Notes: generated by a model from the sequence alone, not told the origin. A DNA stretch of 64,000 nt from Ectorhizobium quercum (GCF_026552795.1 NZ_JANFPI010000007.1:1-64000); one strand, 5' to 3'; shown: positions 17,060 through 27,553, counted from the stretch's first letter. Numbers and translations are program-made.

Positions 17060-17989
17060 TCAGGACTTCTTGGCCGCGCCGTGACGGCCGAAGTCCGGCT
17101 CGTCCACATCCTGCCCGGCCTCGACGATGGAGCGGCGGATAGTGCGGGTGCGGGTGAAGAGATCGAAAAGCTTGTCGCCCTCGCCCCAGCGGATCGCCCG
17201 CTGGAGATAGGCCAGATCCTCGGAAAACCGCGCCAGCATTTCGAGGATGGCGTCCTTGTTGTGCAGGCAGACGTCGCGCCACATGGTCGGGTCGGACGCA
17301 GCAAGGCGGGTGAAGTCGCGGAAACCCGAGGCCGAATATTTGATGACTTCCGACTGCGTGACCGCCTCCAGATCGTCCGCCGTGCCGACGATGTTGTAGG
17401 CGATGATGTGCGGCAGGTGCGAGACGATGGCCAGCACCTTGTCGTGATGCTGCGGGTCCATCTCGTCGACGCGGCTGCCGAGCGCCTCCCAGAAGCCGCG
17501 CAGCCTGTCGAGCGCGGTCCTGTCCGTTTCCGGCAACGGCGTGAAGATGCACCAGCGGCCGGCGAACAGCCCTTCGAAACCGGCGTCGGGACCGGATTTT
17601 TCCGTCCCCGCCAGCGGGTGGCCGGGAATAAAGTGAACGCCTTCCGGCACATGCGGCTGCATCTGCGCGATGACGGACGCCTTGGTGGAGCCGACATCCG
17701 TCAGGATCGCCCCTTTCCGCAGCGTCGGGGCGATCTGTTCGGCAACCGCGCCGGAGGCGCCGACCGGCACCGAGACGATGACCAGATCGGCATCCTTCAC
17801 CGCTTCCGCCGCCGAAGCCGTGTAGGAGGTGCCGAGTTCCAGCTCCTCGGCGCGCTTCAGCGTATCGGGACTGCGTGTCGAGACCGAAATCTCGCCTGCC
17901 AGTCCGAGTGCCTTGACGTCGCGGGCGATGGACGAGCCGATCAGGCCGATGCCGATCAGCGCGATCTTTTCAAACGGAGCTTCGCTCAT
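17060..17989 (-). CDS. tyrC: Prephenate/arogenate dehydrogenase family protein
   Basis: A 309-residue NAD(P)-dependent enzyme that oxidatively decarboxylates prephenate or arogenate toward tyrosine. The Rossmann motif GIGLIGSS is at residues 13-20, DVGSTKASV in the middle of the domain, and the family signature HPLAGTEKSGPDAGF follows, with a helical dimerisation domain at the C terminus. No chorismate mutase or ACT domain is attached. Its ATG begins one base after the hisC stop, so the two are clearly an operon, linking histidinol-phosphate/aromatic aminotransferase with tyrosine synthesis. Confidence 0.93.
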   Translation of the reverse strand: MSEAPFEKIALIGIGLIGSSIARDVKALGLAGEISVSTRSPDTLKRAEELELGTSYTASAAEAVKDADLVIVSVPVGASGAVAEQIAPTLRKGAILTDVGSTKASVIAQMQPHVPEGVHFIPGHPLAGTEKSGPDAGFEGLFAGRWCIFTPLPETDRTALDRLRGFWEALGSRVDEMDPQHHDKVLAIVSHLPHIIAYNIVGTADDLEAVTQSEVIKYSASGFRDFTRLAASDPTMWRDVCLHNKDAILEMLARFSEDLAYLQRAIRWGEGDKLFDLFTRTRTIRRSIVEAGQDVDEPDFGRHGAAKKS

Positions 17990-17990
17990 G

Positions 17991-19097
17991 TCAGGCCCGC
18001 CCCATGAATTCGCGCAGCGCGTCGATCACGCCGAGATTGGCCTCCTCGGGACCGACGCTCATGCGCAGCGCATTGTCGAAACCGTAGGACCGGACGGCGC
18101 GCAGGATGTAGCCGCGCGCGGTCAGGAAGGCATCCGCATCCGCCGCACGCCGGCCGTCCTCTTCGGGAAAATGGATCAGCACGAAATTCGCCACCGACGG
18201 CGTGACCCTGAGGCCTAACGCCTCGAAGGCCTCGGCAAGCCGGCCGATCCAAAGCGCATTGTAGGCCACGGCCTGCTCGATGAAGGCCTGGTCGCGCATC
18301 GCCGCCGCCCCGGCGGCGATGCCCGGGGCGCTGATGTTGAACGGGCCGCGCACGCGGTCGAGCGCGTCGATGACGTGCTCCGGCGCATAAAGCCAGCCGA
18401 GACGCAGTGCGGCAAGTCCGTAGGCCTTGGAGAAGGTGCGGGTCATCACGACGTTCTGGCAGGAGGAGACGAGTTCCAGTCCCGCCTCGTAATCGTTGCG
18501 GCGAACATATTCCGCATAGGCGGCGTCGAGCACCAGCAGCACATGCGGCGGCAGCGCGGCGTGAAGCCGGCGGATTTCGGCGACGGGCACATAGGTGCCG
18601 GTCGGATTGCCCGGATTGGCGATGAAGACCGCCCTGGTCCTGTCCGTCACGGCGGCGAGGATCGCGTCGACGTCGACGCGGCAATCCCTTTCCTTCACCG
18701 TCACCGGCGTCGCGCCGGCGGCCATGATCTGGATCTTGTAGACCAGAAAGCCGTGTTCGGTGACGATGCCTTCGTCGCCCGGGCCGAGATAGACGTGGCA
18801 GAGCAGGCCGAGAAGCTCGTCGGAACCGTTGCCGCACAGGATGTTGGCCGCGTTGAGCCGGAAGGTGGAGGCGATCGCCTCGCGCAGTTCCTTCGCCTGC
18901 CCGTCCGGATAGCGCTCGAGCTGGCCGGCGGCGGCCCTGAACGCCTCGATGGCCCGGGGGCTCGGCCCCAGCGGCGTCTCGTTCGCCGAAAGCTTGAAGA
19001 CCCGCGCCACGCCCGGCGCATGCTCCTTGCCCGGCACGTAGGCGGCGATATCCATGACACCGGGGCGGGGCGCGGGCTTGGTCTTCTGGGCAGTCAT
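17991..19097 (-). CDS. hisC: Histidinol-phosphate (or aromatic) aminotransferase
   Basis: A 368-residue fold-type I PLP aminotransferase. The Schiff-base lysine is Lys224 in [15 protein letters not shown], with Asn161 in ANPGNPTG, and Asp191 and Tyr194 in [22 protein letters not shown] at the N terminus is typical of HisC. Because it is coupled to a prephenate/arogenate dehydrogenase, it may act on prephenate or other aromatic substrates instead of, or as well as, histidinol phosphate. Start ATG at 19097, with a GAAGG purine stretch upstream; TTG at 19106 is an alternative. Confidence 0.92.
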   Translation of the reverse strand: MTAQKTKPAPRPGVMDIAAYVPGKEHAPGVARVFKLSANETPLGPSPRAIEAFRAAAGQLERYPDGQAKELREAIASTFRLNAANILCGNGSDELLGLLCHVYLGPGDEGIVTEHGFLVYKIQIMAAGATPVTVKERDCRVDVDAILAAVTDRTRAVFIANPGNPTGTYVPVAEIRRLHAALPPHVLLVLDAAYAEYVRRNDYEAGLELVSSCQNVVMTRTFSKAYGLAALRLGWLYAPEHVIDALDRVRGPFNISAPGIAAGAAAMRDQAFIEQAVAYNALWIGRLAEAFEALGLRVTPSVANFVLIHFPEEDGRRAADADAFLTARGYILRAVRSYGFDNALRMSVGPEEANLGVIDALREFMGRA

Positions 19098-19160
19098 CGT
19101 TCTCAACCTTCGGGATGGCCGGCCGCCAGACGTTCGGCGGCCCGGATGGTGCCGCCGGGA

Positions 19161-19931
19161 TTAATCCCGAAACGGCCGTTTGTCGAGAGAAACCGGCATT
19201 CTTGTGGTCGGCACGCCCTGTGGCGAAAGAACGGGCACGAAAACGCGGCGCGAGGCGCGCGCGGCAACCGGCAGGCCCTGATAGAGCCGCTTCTGCGCCT
19301 CGACGACGGTCACGCCGGAAAAGGCGGGCCAAAGCCTGCGACCGATGGCCTCCAGCGTCCGCCACGGCTTCAGCATGTAGCCGTGCGGCGACGGCGGGAA
19401 AAGCAGCGCCTCGGCGAAGGCGCCGGGCGTGAAATTCGTCTGGCGCAGCAGCCCGGTCAACTGGCCGCGCGAATAGGGCCGCCCGGAGCCGAACGGCGTG
19501 TGTTCGAGCCGCGCCCACAATCCTCGCCGGTTCGGAACGACGATGACGAGGCGCCCGCCGGGCGCCAGCACCCGCCAGATCTCCTTCAGCGTCTCGACGG
19601 GATTTTCGGCGAATTCCAGGCAATGGACCATTAGAACGCGGTCTATCGACGCGTCGGGCAGCGGCAGTTCCTCGTCGAAGACGAGCGCCGTCGCGGACTT
19701 CGCGCCCACCGGCCAGTTCACCGCGCCCTGGGGGGCGGGCATGAAGGCGAAGGTGCGTTCGGTTCCCTCGAAAAAGCTGTCGAGAAAGGGCACGGCATAG
19801 CCGAGGCCGACGAGCCGCTCGTCCGGCAGGCGCGGCCACACGGTCCGCAGCGCTGCGGTAATCGACTGCTCCGCGAGGTGGCCGAGCCGCGAGGAATAGA
19901 ACTGCCTGAGATCGACGATATCGGTGTGCAT
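19161..19931 (-). CDS. Class I SAM-dependent methyltransferase-like protein
   Basis: A 256-residue protein. The C-terminal two thirds carry normal methyltransferase features: [17 protein letters not shown] (motif II/post-II), then [23 protein letters not shown] (motif III). The usual glycine-rich SAM-binding motif I is only weakly represented, by [11 protein letters not shown] near residues 41-51. The substrate is unknown. A similar gene is often beside gloB in rhizobia, and here it is divergent from gloB with about 90 bases between starts. Confidence 0.85.
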   Translation of the reverse strand: MHTDIVDLRQFYSSRLGHLAEQSITAALRTVWPRLPDERLVGLGYAVPFLDSFFEGTERTFAFMPAPQGAVNWPVGAKSATALVFDEELPLPDASIDRVLMVHCLEFAENPVETLKEIWRVLAPGGRLVIVVPNRRGLWARLEHTPFGSGRPYSRGQLTGLLRQTNFTPGAFAEALLFPPSPHGYMLKPWRTLEAIGRRLWPAFSGVTVVEAQKRLYQGLPVAARASRRVFVPVLSPQGVPTTRMPVSLDKRPFRD

Positions 19932-20022
19932 TGCCCCGACGCTACCAGAGAAAGGTTGGACTTCAAGGCCCGAACCACTACATTTCCGGCGTAACCTCCC
20001 TGAAACGGAGAGAAAGCTTGCA

Positions 20023-20796
20023 ATGACCGCATTTCAGATAGACGTTTTCCCCTGTCGCAGCGACAATTTCGGTGTTCTCCTTCACGATCCGTCAAGCGGC
20101 GTGACGGCCAGCATCGACGCACCGGAAGAAACGCCGATCCTGGCGGCCCTCGAGCGGCATGGCTGGACACTCACCCACATCTTCACCACCCACCACCATA
20201 ACGACCATGTGGCCGCCAATCTGGCGCTGAAGGACCGGTTCGGCTGCACGATCATCGGCCCCGTCCACGAATCCGTGGCGATCCCCGGCATCGACCGGAC
20301 CGTGGGCGACGGCGACAGTTTCGAATTCGGCGGCGAACCCGTCCATGTCATCGAAACCCCGGGCCACACCGCCGGGCACGTCTGTTTCCATCTGCCGGAA
20401 AGCAAGCTGCTCTTCGCCGCCGATACCCTGTTCGCCCTGGGCTGCGGACGCCTGTTCGAACGTCCCGCCGCGGACATGTGGCATTCGTTGCAGAAGCTTG
20501 CCGCGCTGCCGGACGAGACGGCGGTCTATTTCGGCCACGAATACACGCTGTCGAACGGCCGCTTCGCGCTGACCGTCGATCCCGACAACGAGCGGCTGAA
20601 GGCGCGTGTCGCGGAGGTGGAGGAAACGCTCAAGGCCGGGCGCTACACGATCCCGACCTCCATCGGGCTGGAGAAGGAAACCAATCCCTACCTGCGCGTC
20701 GCCGATCCGGCCATTCGTCGCAACCTGCTCATGGAGACCCGCGAGAACGAGGAGGTCTTTGCCGAAATCCGCAAGCGCAAGGACAACTTCAAGTGA
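20023..20796 (+). CDS. gloB: Hydroxyacylglutathione hydrolase (glyoxalase II)
   Basis: A 257-residue metallo-beta-lactamase-fold enzyme that hydrolyses S-lactoylglutathione to lactate and glutathione in methylglyoxal detoxification. The metal-binding motif is THHHNDH at 56-62, followed by the [12 protein letters not shown] histidine, the [13 protein letters not shown] aspartate block and the C-terminal FGHEYT. The start is ATG 20023 with GGAGAG upstream; an in-frame start at 19924 would add 33 unrelated residues. The stop overlaps the GTG start of the next gene. Confidence 0.96.
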   Translation: MTAFQIDVFPCRSDNFGVLLHDPSSGVTASIDAPEETPILAALERHGWTLTHIFTTHHHNDHVAANLALKDRFGCTIIGPVHESVAIPGIDRTVGDGDSFEFGGEPVHVIETPGHTAGHVCFHLPESKLLFAADTLFALGCGRLFERPAADMWHSLQKLAALPDETAVYFGHEYTLSNGRFALTVDPDNERLKARVAEVEETLKAGRYTIPTSIGLEKETNPYLRVADPAIRRNLLMETRENEEVFAEIRKRKDNFK

Positions 20797-21215
20797 CGGC
20801 AGCCGAAATCGTCGCCGCGCTCGGCATGGCGCGGCATCCGGAAGGCGGCTGGTACAGGGAAACCTTTCGCGACGCGGAAGACGGCGGGCGGGGCCGGTCC
20901 ACGGCGATCTATTATCTGCTCGAAGCCGGCGACCGTTCGCACTGGCACCGCGTTTGCGACGCGGCGGAGGTGTGGCACTATCATGCCGGCGCCCCTCTCG
21001 CCCTGTCGCTGTCACGGGACGGCATGAGCGAGGAGACCATGATTCTCGGGCCGGACATTCCGGCCGGGGAACGGCCGCAGGGCGTCGTGCCCGCCGGCTG
21101 CTGGCAATCCGCCCGCTCGCTCGGCGACTATACGCTGGTGGGCTGCACGGTGGCGCCGGGCTTTATCTTCGAATCCTTCGAAATGGCCCCGCCCGGCTGG
21201 AAACCGGGCACCTGA
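20793..21215 (+). CDS. DUF985 cupin-fold protein
   Basis: A 140-residue protein beginning with GTG at 20793, which overlaps the gloB TGA as GTGA. It shows the DUF985 pattern: [53 protein letters not shown] and a closing [17 protein letters not shown]. These give a small cupin-like barrel. No catalysis is established for the family. The tight overlap suggests co-translation with glyoxalase II; a link to carbonyl or sugar metabolism is only inference. Confidence 0.9.
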   Translation: MTAAEIVAALGMARHPEGGWYRETFRDAEDGGRGRSTAIYYLLEAGDRSHWHRVCDAAEVWHYHAGAPLALSLSRDGMSEETMILGPDIPAGERPQGVVPAGCWQSARSLGDYTLVGCTVAPGFIFESFEMAPPGWKPGT

Positions 21216-22100
21216 TCAGGCGGCGGCCACGGTTTTCCGGCGCCGGAAGATCATGTCCTTGGACGCAAGGACCGCACCGCCCGTGACCAGAAGGCAGGCG
21301 AGCGCCAGCCGCCAGCCCGGCTGGCCGTAACCGGCGGCGAGAAGGATGAGCGTCGAGAGAATCGGCGTCGTATAGCTCGCCGCGCCCAGCACCTGGATAT
21401 CGCCGTTCTTCACGCCATAATCCCAGGTGTAGAAGGCAAGGCCGAGCGGCAGCAGGCCAAGCGCGACCACCATCGACCACTGGAAGGCCGTTTCCGGCCA
21501 GACCGTGGTTTCAAGCGCCAGGTGGCAGACCCCGGACAGGATGGCGGTGGCAAAGCAGAAACCCGTGACGGCATCCGTGGGCACCGAGCCGAAGCGGCGC
21601 GACAGAAGCGAATAGGAGGCCCACGTCGCGGCGGCAAGCAACGCTGCGCCATAGCCCGCCATATAGGCCGGGTTGAAGGCGACATTGCCGCCGGCGACGA
21701 GCAGGACCGTGCCGCCGAGGCCGATGGCCGCGCCGAGAAGATGATGCCAGCCGAGCCGTTCGCCCGGCAACAGGGCCGAACCGACGACGATCAGCAGCGG
21801 CCAGAGGTAATTGACCAGCGTCGCCTCGACGGCCGGCGCATTCCGCAGCGCCGTGAAATAGAGGAAATGATAACCGAACAGGCCGCCGATCCCCACCAGC
21901 CAGACCCTCAGCGGCTGCCGCAGCGCCTTCAGCCGCGCCGGCCGCGCCGCCATCGCCACGAGGCCCGGAACGCTGCCGAGCGCGAACGCGACGGCCGTGA
22001 GCTGGAAAGGGGGCATGTTGCCTGAAGCCGCCGTCAGCGTCGCCAGGAAAGCCCACATCAGAATGGTCAGGAAACCGATCAGCGTTGCCCGAAATTTCAC
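21216..22100 (-). CDS. DMT-superfamily exporter, YddG-like
   Basis: A 294-residue integral membrane protein with about ten hydrophobic helices and two EamA repeats. FRATLIGFLTILMWAFLA at the N terminus and the YHFLYFTALRNAPAVEATLVNYLWPLL block resemble YddG-type exporters of aromatic amino acids. The start chosen is GTG at 22100, giving the family-like VKFRATLIG; ATG at 22157 would add 19 residues. Its stop abuts the stop of the convergent DUF985 gene with no gap. Substrate assignment is tentative. Confidence 0.87.
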   Translation of the reverse strand: MKFRATLIGFLTILMWAFLATLTAASGNMPPFQLTAVAFALGSVPGLVAMAARPARLKALRQPLRVWLVGIGGLFGYHFLYFTALRNAPAVEATLVNYLWPLLIVVGSALLPGERLGWHHLLGAAIGLGGTVLLVAGGNVAFNPAYMAGYGAALLAAATWASYSLLSRRFGSVPTDAVTGFCFATAILSGVCHLALETTVWPETAFQWSMVVALGLLPLGLAFYTWDYGVKNGDIQVLGAASYTTPILSTLILLAAGYGQPGWRLALACLLVTGGAVLASKDMIFRRRKTVAAA

Positions 22101-22184
22101 GCCACATCCCCATGAGCGCACCGCCTCGCGGCACGCGGAAAGCAGGGGCCGACACACCCCGGTGATACCAACAGATAGCGGCCC

Positions 22185-22451
22185 AGGGTCAGGGCCCGTT
22201 CAATTGACGCATTCTGTTCGAAGTCATGGGATTGGATGGAAGCAAACAAGCGCAAGACAAGACCTTATGGTCTTGTCGAGCATTGTTTGCGATCAGCCGA
22301 CCCATGACTTCGAACCCGAAGGGCGTTGCGGATTTCGCGCCCGGACGTCGTCGGGAAGATTTGAAAATGATCGGCATTTCCTGCATCTTCCCTCCTCGCC
22401 GGACACGAAATCCGCAACGCAGAATGCGCCAATTGAACAGACCCTGACCCT
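22185..22451. repeat. 267-bp terminal-inverted-repeat element, long copy
   Basis: Terminal inverted repeats of 22 bases (22185-22206 and 22430-22451) match at 20 positions and are extended inward by GCATTCTG (22209-22216) and CAGAATGC (22420-22427). Inside are two perfect-stem hairpins: arm 1, 22216-22230 with 22301-22315 (15 pairs), plus nested 22242-22249/22283-22290 and 22256-22264/22269-22277; arm 2, 22324-22337 with 22406-22419 (14 pairs), plus nested 22353-22360/22385-22392. It encodes no credible protein. A shorter copy in the opposite orientation is at 51553-51713. The right end reaches into the TAG stop codon of the DUF3108 gene. Confidence 0.85.
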
Positions 22452-23223
22452 AGTTCCCGAACCGGGTAGCGGCAATCACCAGAGTGCCGGTTTTCGTGGG
22501 GATGCGCGCATAGACCGGCGCATATAAATCCACAACGTCCGATTTGGCAAACCAGATTTCCATCGAAACGGACTTCAGATACTCCACATCCTTGCGGTCG
22601 CGGCGATAACCCGCCTTCGGCACGTAACGCGCGCCGCAAACGATGGCCTCCACCTGCCTCTTGCCGATGGTGAACGGCTTCGTCCCCTTGTCGGTCAGTA
22701 CGATGTCCATCCGCGTCTCGCCGTCGTAGATCGGCAGGGTGGAGGGGCAGATCCGGCTTCCCGCCGGGATCATCAGGCCGGACAGCGGATCGGCGACGCG
22801 CCTGAGATCGGCGTCGCGCACGGCGACCCAGTTGTCCGGATTGCGGCGCGGCGCCGGCGTGATCGTGGAACTGGTGACGTTGCCGTTGCGCATCTTCACG
22901 TCGTAAACGCGCGAACGCTCCCCGCGCTTGTAGACGAGGCGATAGTCGCCGGCCGCAAGGCGCCCCCGCGCAACCGCGCCCTCCACGGTGGTCTCGCCGG
23001 AAATCGTCGTCAGCAGACCGGCAATGCCCGCCGTGCGGAACCGCCCGGCGACGGAATAGCCCCTGTCCTTGAGAACCGTGTCGAAACTGGCCGTCGCGAT
23101 CGTGAACCCGGCCAGCCTCACCGTATAGTCGGTGACGTGCCGGCCCGCCGTCTGGGCAACGGAAATGGCGGGGATCGCGAGGAAGAGCGTCAGAAAGCTT
23201 GCCAAACGCAAAGCTGATGTCAT
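22450..23223 (-). CDS. DUF3108 exported protein
   Basis: A 257-residue protein with a signal peptide of about 23 residues ending in SVA-QT. The mature part starts with DYTVRLAGFTIATASFDTVL and ends in a beta-rich TLVIAATRFGN, matching DUF3108 proteins, which are periplasmic and uncharacterised. Start ATG at 23223. The stop codon TAG shares two bases with the end of the inverted-repeat element, so the element may have supplied or replaced the original 3' end. Confidence 0.85.
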   Translation of the reverse strand: MTSALRLASFLTLFLAIPAISVAQTAGRHVTDYTVRLAGFTIATASFDTVLKDRGYSVAGRFRTAGIAGLLTTISGETTVEGAVARGRLAAGDYRLVYKRGERSRVYDVKMRNGNVTSSTITPAPRRNPDNWVAVRDADLRRVADPLSGLMIPAGSRICPSTLPIYDGETRMDIVLTDKGTKPFTIGKRQVEAIVCGARYVPKAGYRRDRKDVEYLKSVSMEIWFAKSDVVDLYAPVYARIPTKTGTLVIAATRFGN

Positions 23224-23322
23224 CGGGTTGCCTCATGCAGGGAACGGCACCTTATACTCTGCGAGCCTTGCGAGGAAAATAGGGCAAGCGGGCCGGAATT
23301 CCGGGAATCTGCACCCGACGGC

Positions 23323-23351
23323 TTGACGCCGCCGCGTCATCTGACTATAGA
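23323..23351 (+). promoter_or_regulatory. Sigma-70-type promoter for rpmB
   Basis: TTGACG at 23323-23328 and TATAGA at 23346-23351 are separated by 17 bases, close to the alphaproteobacterial housekeeping consensus. It lies about 90 bases before the rpmB start, leaving a leader of roughly 80 bases. Confidence 0.7.
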
Positions 23352-23440
23352 ACCGCAACTTTCCAATTGTCACCCGTTGGATCGCGGTTCGGGCTTTGTC
23401 CGACAGAACGGTTCATGGGCTCATAACAAGCAGGTGTACC

Positions 23441-23731
23441 ATGTCCCGTATTTGCGAATTGACCGGCAAGGGCGTCCAGTCGGGCAACAATGTCAGCCAC
23501 GCCAACAACAAGACCAAGCGCAAGTTCCTGCCGAACCTGTGCCAGGTCACGCTGATCTCCGACGCTCTCGGCCAGCGTTTCCGCCTCCGCGTTTCGGCGG
23601 CTGCCCTGCGCTCCGTCGAGCATCGCGGCGGTCTCGACGCCTTCCTTCTGAAGTCCGACGAAACCGAGTTGAGCTCGCGCGCCCGTCTGCTGCGCCGCCA
23701 GATCGTCAAGAAGACGGCTGAAGCTGCATAA
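23441..23731 (+). CDS. rpmB: 50S ribosomal protein L28
   Basis: A 96-residue protein, the longer alphaproteobacterial form of L28. It begins [27 protein letters not shown], the L28 signature (CxLTGKxxxxGNxVSHxNxKTKR), and continues with [36 protein letters not shown]. It is part of the large ribosomal subunit. AGGT lies about eight bases before ATG 23441. It is transcribed alone from the promoter at 23323-23351. Confidence 0.98.
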   Translation: MSRICELTGKGVQSGNNVSHANNKTKRKFLPNLCQVTLISDALGQRFRLRVSAAALRSVEHRGGLDAFLLKSDETELSSRARLLRRQIVKKTAEAA

Positions 23732-23842
23732 GCGGCACCGCAGTCTTATCGAGGTTGAAGAGGCTTGACGGCGCGCCCGTTCAAGCCTTTTCCTTTGCCT
23801 TGTTGTCAAACCCGAACTGGTGGCATCACCCAGGATAAAAAA

Positions 23843-24490
23843 ATGCGGAAGACACCCGTCATTATCATCTACATCGCCCTGATGACGCTGATCGTCGTCG
23901 CCTCCAACTTTCTCGTGCAGTTTCCGGTGAATGCCAGGATTGCCGGGATCGACCTGGCCGACATCCTCACCTGGGGCGCCTTCTCCTATCCCGTCGCCTT
24001 CCTCGTCACCGACCTGACGAACCGTCAGTTCGGCCCGTCCGCCGCCCGCCGCGTCGTCTTCGCGGGCTTCGTGGTCGGCGTGTCGCTGTCCTTCTTCACC
24101 GCCGTGCCGCGCATCGCCATCGCCTCCGGCACAGCCTATCTGGTCGGGCAGCTTCTCGACATATCGGTATTCAACCGCCTGCGCCGGCAGGCCTGGTGGC
24201 GCGCGCCCCTCACAGGTTCGCTGGTCGGCTCGGTGCTGGATACGGCGATCTTCTTTTCGCTGGCCTTCGCGGCCTTCTTCGTCTTCCTCGGCCCGAACGA
24301 CGATTTCGCGCTGGAGGCGAGCGCGATCCTCGGCGTGCTGCCGGCGGACGCGCCCCGCTGGGTATCGTGGGCCATCAGCGATTTCGCCGTCAAGATGCTG
24401 ATCGGCCTCGTCATGCTGCTGCCCTACGGCGCGCTGATGAGCGTCGTCAAGCCGATGCCCGCCGCAGACGCCGTGCCGGCCAAGGCGTAA
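23843..24490 (+). CDS. yhhQ: Queuosine-precursor transporter (VUT family)
   Basis: A 215-residue membrane protein with about six hydrophobic helices. Diagnostic elements are IALMTLIVVASNFLVQFPV, TWGAFSYPVAFLVTDLTNRQFGP and the DTAIFFSLAF segment, as in VUT/YhhQ proteins that import 7-cyano-7-deazaguanine or preQ1 for tRNA queuosine. AGGA lies eight bases before ATG 23843; an upstream frame extension to 23765 lacks family support. I see no preQ1 riboswitch in the short leader. Confidence 0.92.
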   Translation: MRKTPVIIIYIALMTLIVVASNFLVQFPVNARIAGIDLADILTWGAFSYPVAFLVTDLTNRQFGPSAARRVVFAGFVVGVSLSFFTAVPRIAIASGTAYLVGQLLDISVFNRLRRQAWWRAPLTGSLVGSVLDTAIFFSLAFAAFFVFLGPNDDFALEASAILGVLPADAPRWVSWAISDFAVKMLIGLVMLLPYGALMSVVKPMPAADAVPAKA

Positions 24491-24542
24491 GCCGGCGGCA
24501 CGCCCCGCCCGTATCGCCACAAAGGTCCAAGTTCGCTTCCGC

Positions 24543-25547
24543 TCAATCCGCGAAGCGGAACTCCAGCATCAGCGTATTCTGGAAAATGGAGTGATTGTCG
24601 TCGGATATGACGATGATGCGGGGCTGGCCGTCCGGTCCCTCGACCACGTCCAGCCCTTCCATGTTGTCGATGCGATGCGAGAAATCGACATCGATCAGAA
24701 CCTCGCCGTCGGCGACCGAGCCGGGACGGATGGCTTCCCCCGGAATGCGGCGGATGCGCATGCCGATGCTCCGCGACAGGCTGAAGCGCCGCTCCAGGAT
24801 CAGCAGGTCGCCGTCCGGCAGGAAGGCGCCATCCGTGATTGCGTACTCGTCCGTCCGCCTTACCGAGAAACGGCCTTTCAACGGTCCGCCGAGAATGGCC
24901 GCCAGCACGTTGCCGTCCCGGTCCGTGCTGTTTTCGGAAACCACGACGAGCGCCCCGCCCAGAGGGCTGGAAGCCGGCGAAAGCGCCAGTGTTTCGAGGC
25001 TTCCATTGTGGCGCAGGCTCGAAACCGGGATGAGCGGATCGATGGCGGCGATCGGCCTGGAGGCCGCAAAACCCGGATCGGTATAGAGGTCGATGCGGTG
25101 ACGCTGCTCGAAGCCGACGGCCACACCGCCGGGCACGAGGGCGAGGCTTTCCGAATCCATTTCCGACTTGCCCGGCGACGGACGCCCGCGACGGTCCAGC
25201 ATCTCGGAAATATCGGCGTCGCGAATGCCGACGATCCGCCCCGCCGGATCGCGCACCAGCGTTCCGGTGAACCAGTGCCCGGTATCGAGCACGCCCACGA
25301 AATCGCGGCCGTCCGGGCGGAAGCGGATCGAGGACCACGCCCCGAACAGCGGTTCGCCGGAGGTGAGACGCAAGCCGCCCATGAATTCCAGCACGCCGAA
25401 ACGTGAGTTTTCAATGCCGGTCTTGAAGGAGACGATCGGCTGGGCGTCGATGTCGAGCGGAGCGGCCAGTGCCGCTCCTGTAAAGCCGCAGACGAGGACG
25501 GCAGCCGACAGAAAGCGACGCAAACCCGATCCGGCCAATCGGCTCAC
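24543..25547 (-). CDS. Exported esterase-like/phytase-fold protein
   Basis: A 334-residue protein beginning with GTG at 25547, whose GTGA overlaps the cobT stop. The first 28 residues are a signal peptide ending ALA-AP. The mature protein has the pattern of the esterase-like activity of phytase family: [49 protein letters not shown] and [11 protein letters not shown], consistent with a six-bladed propeller. Substrate and activity are unknown. The coupling to cobT is notable because no role in cobalamin synthesis is known for this family. Confidence 0.85.
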   Translation of the reverse strand: MSRLAGSGLRRFLSAAVLVCGFTGAALAAPLDIDAQPIVSFKTGIENSRFGVLEFMGGLRLTSGEPLFGAWSSIRFRPDGRDFVGVLDTGHWFTGTLVRDPAGRIVGIRDADISEMLDRRGRPSPGKSEMDSESLALVPGGVAVGFEQRHRIDLYTDPGFAASRPIAAIDPLIPVSSLRHNGSLETLALSPASSPLGGALVVVSENSTDRDGNVLAAILGGPLKGRFSVRRTDEYAITDGAFLPDGDLLILERRFSLSRSIGMRIRRIPGEAIRPGSVADGEVLIDVDFSHRIDNMEGLDVVEGPDGQPRIIVISDDNHSIFQNTLMLEFRFAD

Positions 25548-27436
25548 CCGGCCCGGCGCCGACCGCGCCCGCCCGTATCTTCCGCAAACAGCGAGGCAAG
25601 CTGTTCGGTCATCGCGCCGGCCAGTTCGTCGGCATCGACGATCGTCACGGCCTTGCGATAGTAGCGCGTCACATCGTGCCCGATGCCGATGGCCAGCAGT
25701 TCGACCGGCGAACGCGTCTCGATCTGCTCGATCACCGCGCGCAGGTGCCGTTCGAGATAGTTGCCCGGATTGACCGAAAGCGTCGAATCGTCGACCGGCG
25801 CGCCGTCCGAAATCATCATCATGATGCGCCGCTGCTCCGGCCGCGCCAGCAGCCGGTTATGCGCCCAGATCAGCGCTTCGCCGTCGATGTTTTCCTTGAG
25901 CAGGCCCTCGCGCATCATCAGGCCGAGATTGCGGCGCGACCGGCGATAGGGCGCATCCGCCGACTTGTAGATGATGTGGCGCAGGTCGTTGAGACGGCCC
26001 GGATTGGCCGGCTTGCCCTCCGCCAGCCACTTCTCGCGCGATTGCCCGCCCTTCCACGCCTTGGTGGTGAAGCCGAGAATCTCCACCGAGACGCCGCAGC
26101 GCTCCAGCGTCCGGGCGAGAATGTCGGCGCAGGTGGCGGCGACCGTGATCGGGCGTCCGCGCATAGAGCCGGAATTGTCGATGACCAGCGTCACCACCGT
26201 GTCGCGGAATTGCGTGTCGCGTTCGCGCTTGAAGGACAGCGGCTGCATCGGATCGATGACGAGGCGGGTGAGGCGCGCCGGATCGAGATAGCCCTCCTCG
26301 AGATCGAAATCCCACGAGCGGTTCTGCTGCGCCATCAGGCGGCGCTGGAGACGGTTGGCGAGCCGCCCGACGGCACCCTGAAGATGGGCGAGCTGCTTGT
26401 CGAGTAGCGCCCGCAACCGGTCGAGTTCGGCCTCGTCGCAAAGCTCTTCGGCCGTGATGGTCTCGTCGAACTCCGGCGTGAAGACGCGGTAGTCGACCTT
26501 CTCGTTGAAATCGTCGAACGGCGTCTGCGGCCGGCGGGTTTCGCCGGGCGTTTCGGAATCGTCGTCGGAATTGTCGTCCATCTCCTCGTCGGAGACTTCC
26601 GCGCCATCCATCTCGCCGTCTTCCATCTCGTCCTGGGCGGCCTCGCTCTCCTCGGCCGGCGCGGCTTCGGAACCGGCTTCCTCCTCGACGCTCTCCTCGT
26701 TCTGGTCGTCCGAACGCGGCTGGTCGTCGTCGTTGCTTTCTTCCGACTCGTCCGGCTCGCTGTCGTCGTCGCCGTAATCCTCGGCGACGCCCATCGACGC
26801 CATCATGTGGCGCACGGCCTTCGCAAACGCCTGCTGATCCTCGACCAGCGCACTCAGGTCGCTGAACTGGTCGCCCGCCTTCTCCTCGAAGAAGGGGCGC
26901 CACAGGTCCAGCACCTTGCCGGCGCTCGGCGGCGGCGCCTCGCCGGTCAGCTTCTCGCGCACCAGCATCGCCAGCGCCTCGCCGATGGGCGCGTCTTCCT
27001 TCGCCAGGATGCCGGCGAAATTCGCCTTGGCGTATTTCTCGGCATGCATGCTGGCAAGGTTCCTGGCCGTGCCGGCCATGCGCAAGGCGCCGAGCGATTC
27101 GATCCGGGCCTGCTCCACCGCATCGAAAATCGTGCGCGCGTCCTGACCGCCAGGCGACATGACGGCATGCACATTGGCGTCGTGACAGGCGACCCTGAGC
27201 GCCATCGCATCGCCGATGCCGCGCGTCACGGCGAGTTCCTGCAATGTCGGCCGCTTGGAAAGATCGGGAAGGCGGATGCGTTCGGCGGTCAGCCCCGGCC
27301 GCTCGTTGGCGAAGGCGACGTCGATATCGGTCTTACCGGCGATCGAGCGCACGCATCCGGCAAGCGCGCGGCGCACCGGCTCCATATCGACGACCGTCGT
27401 TGATTTCGCTTTCGAATTATCGCCTTGACCGGACAT
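25544..27436 (-). CDS. cobT: Aerobic cobaltochelatase subunit CobT
   Basis: A 630-residue protein. With CobN and CobS it inserts cobalt into hydrogenobyrinic acid a,c-diamide in aerobic B12 synthesis. A very acidic low-complexity region spans about 218-298 (runs of D and E), and a C-terminal von Willebrand A domain contains the metal-ion site DNSGS (Asp420, Ser422, Ser424). ATG 27436 gives the family N terminus MSGQGDN; a start 15 codons upstream is less likely. It lies downstream of cobS on the same strand. CobN is not in this window. Confidence 0.96.
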   Translation of the reverse strand: MSGQGDNSKAKSTTVVDMEPVRRALAGCVRSIAGKTDIDVAFANERPGLTAERIRLPDLSKRPTLQELAVTRGIGDAMALRVACHDANVHAVMSPGGQDARTIFDAVEQARIESLGALRMAGTARNLASMHAEKYAKANFAGILAKEDAPIGEALAMLVREKLTGEAPPPSAGKVLDLWRPFFEEKAGDQFSDLSALVEDQQAFAKAVRHMMASMGVAEDYGDDDSEPDESEESNDDDQPRSDDQNEESVEEEAGSEAAPAEESEAAQDEMEDGEMDGAEVSDEEMDDNSDDDSETPGETRRPQTPFDDFNEKVDYRVFTPEFDETITAEELCDEAELDRLRALLDKQLAHLQGAVGRLANRLQRRLMAQQNRSWDFDLEEGYLDPARLTRLVIDPMQPLSFKRERDTQFRDTVVTLVIDNSGSMRGRPITVAATCADILARTLERCGVSVEILGFTTKAWKGGQSREKWLAEGKPANPGRLNDLRHIIYKSADAPYRRSRRNLGLMMREGLLKENIDGEALIWAHNRLLARPEQRRIMMMISDGAPVDDSTLSVNPGNYLERHLRAVIEQIETRSPVELLAIGIGHDVTRYYRKAVTIVDADELAGAMTEQLASLFAEDTGGRGRRRAG

Positions 27437-27553
27437 GCTCGCCGTATTCCTGAAACACGTCCCCGGCGGATTTCGCCGCACGGAGACCCGTTGATTGCAG
27501 ACCGGACGATCCGGACACGAGCCCGGACCGCCACTCGTATCGGGCGGCGCGCC

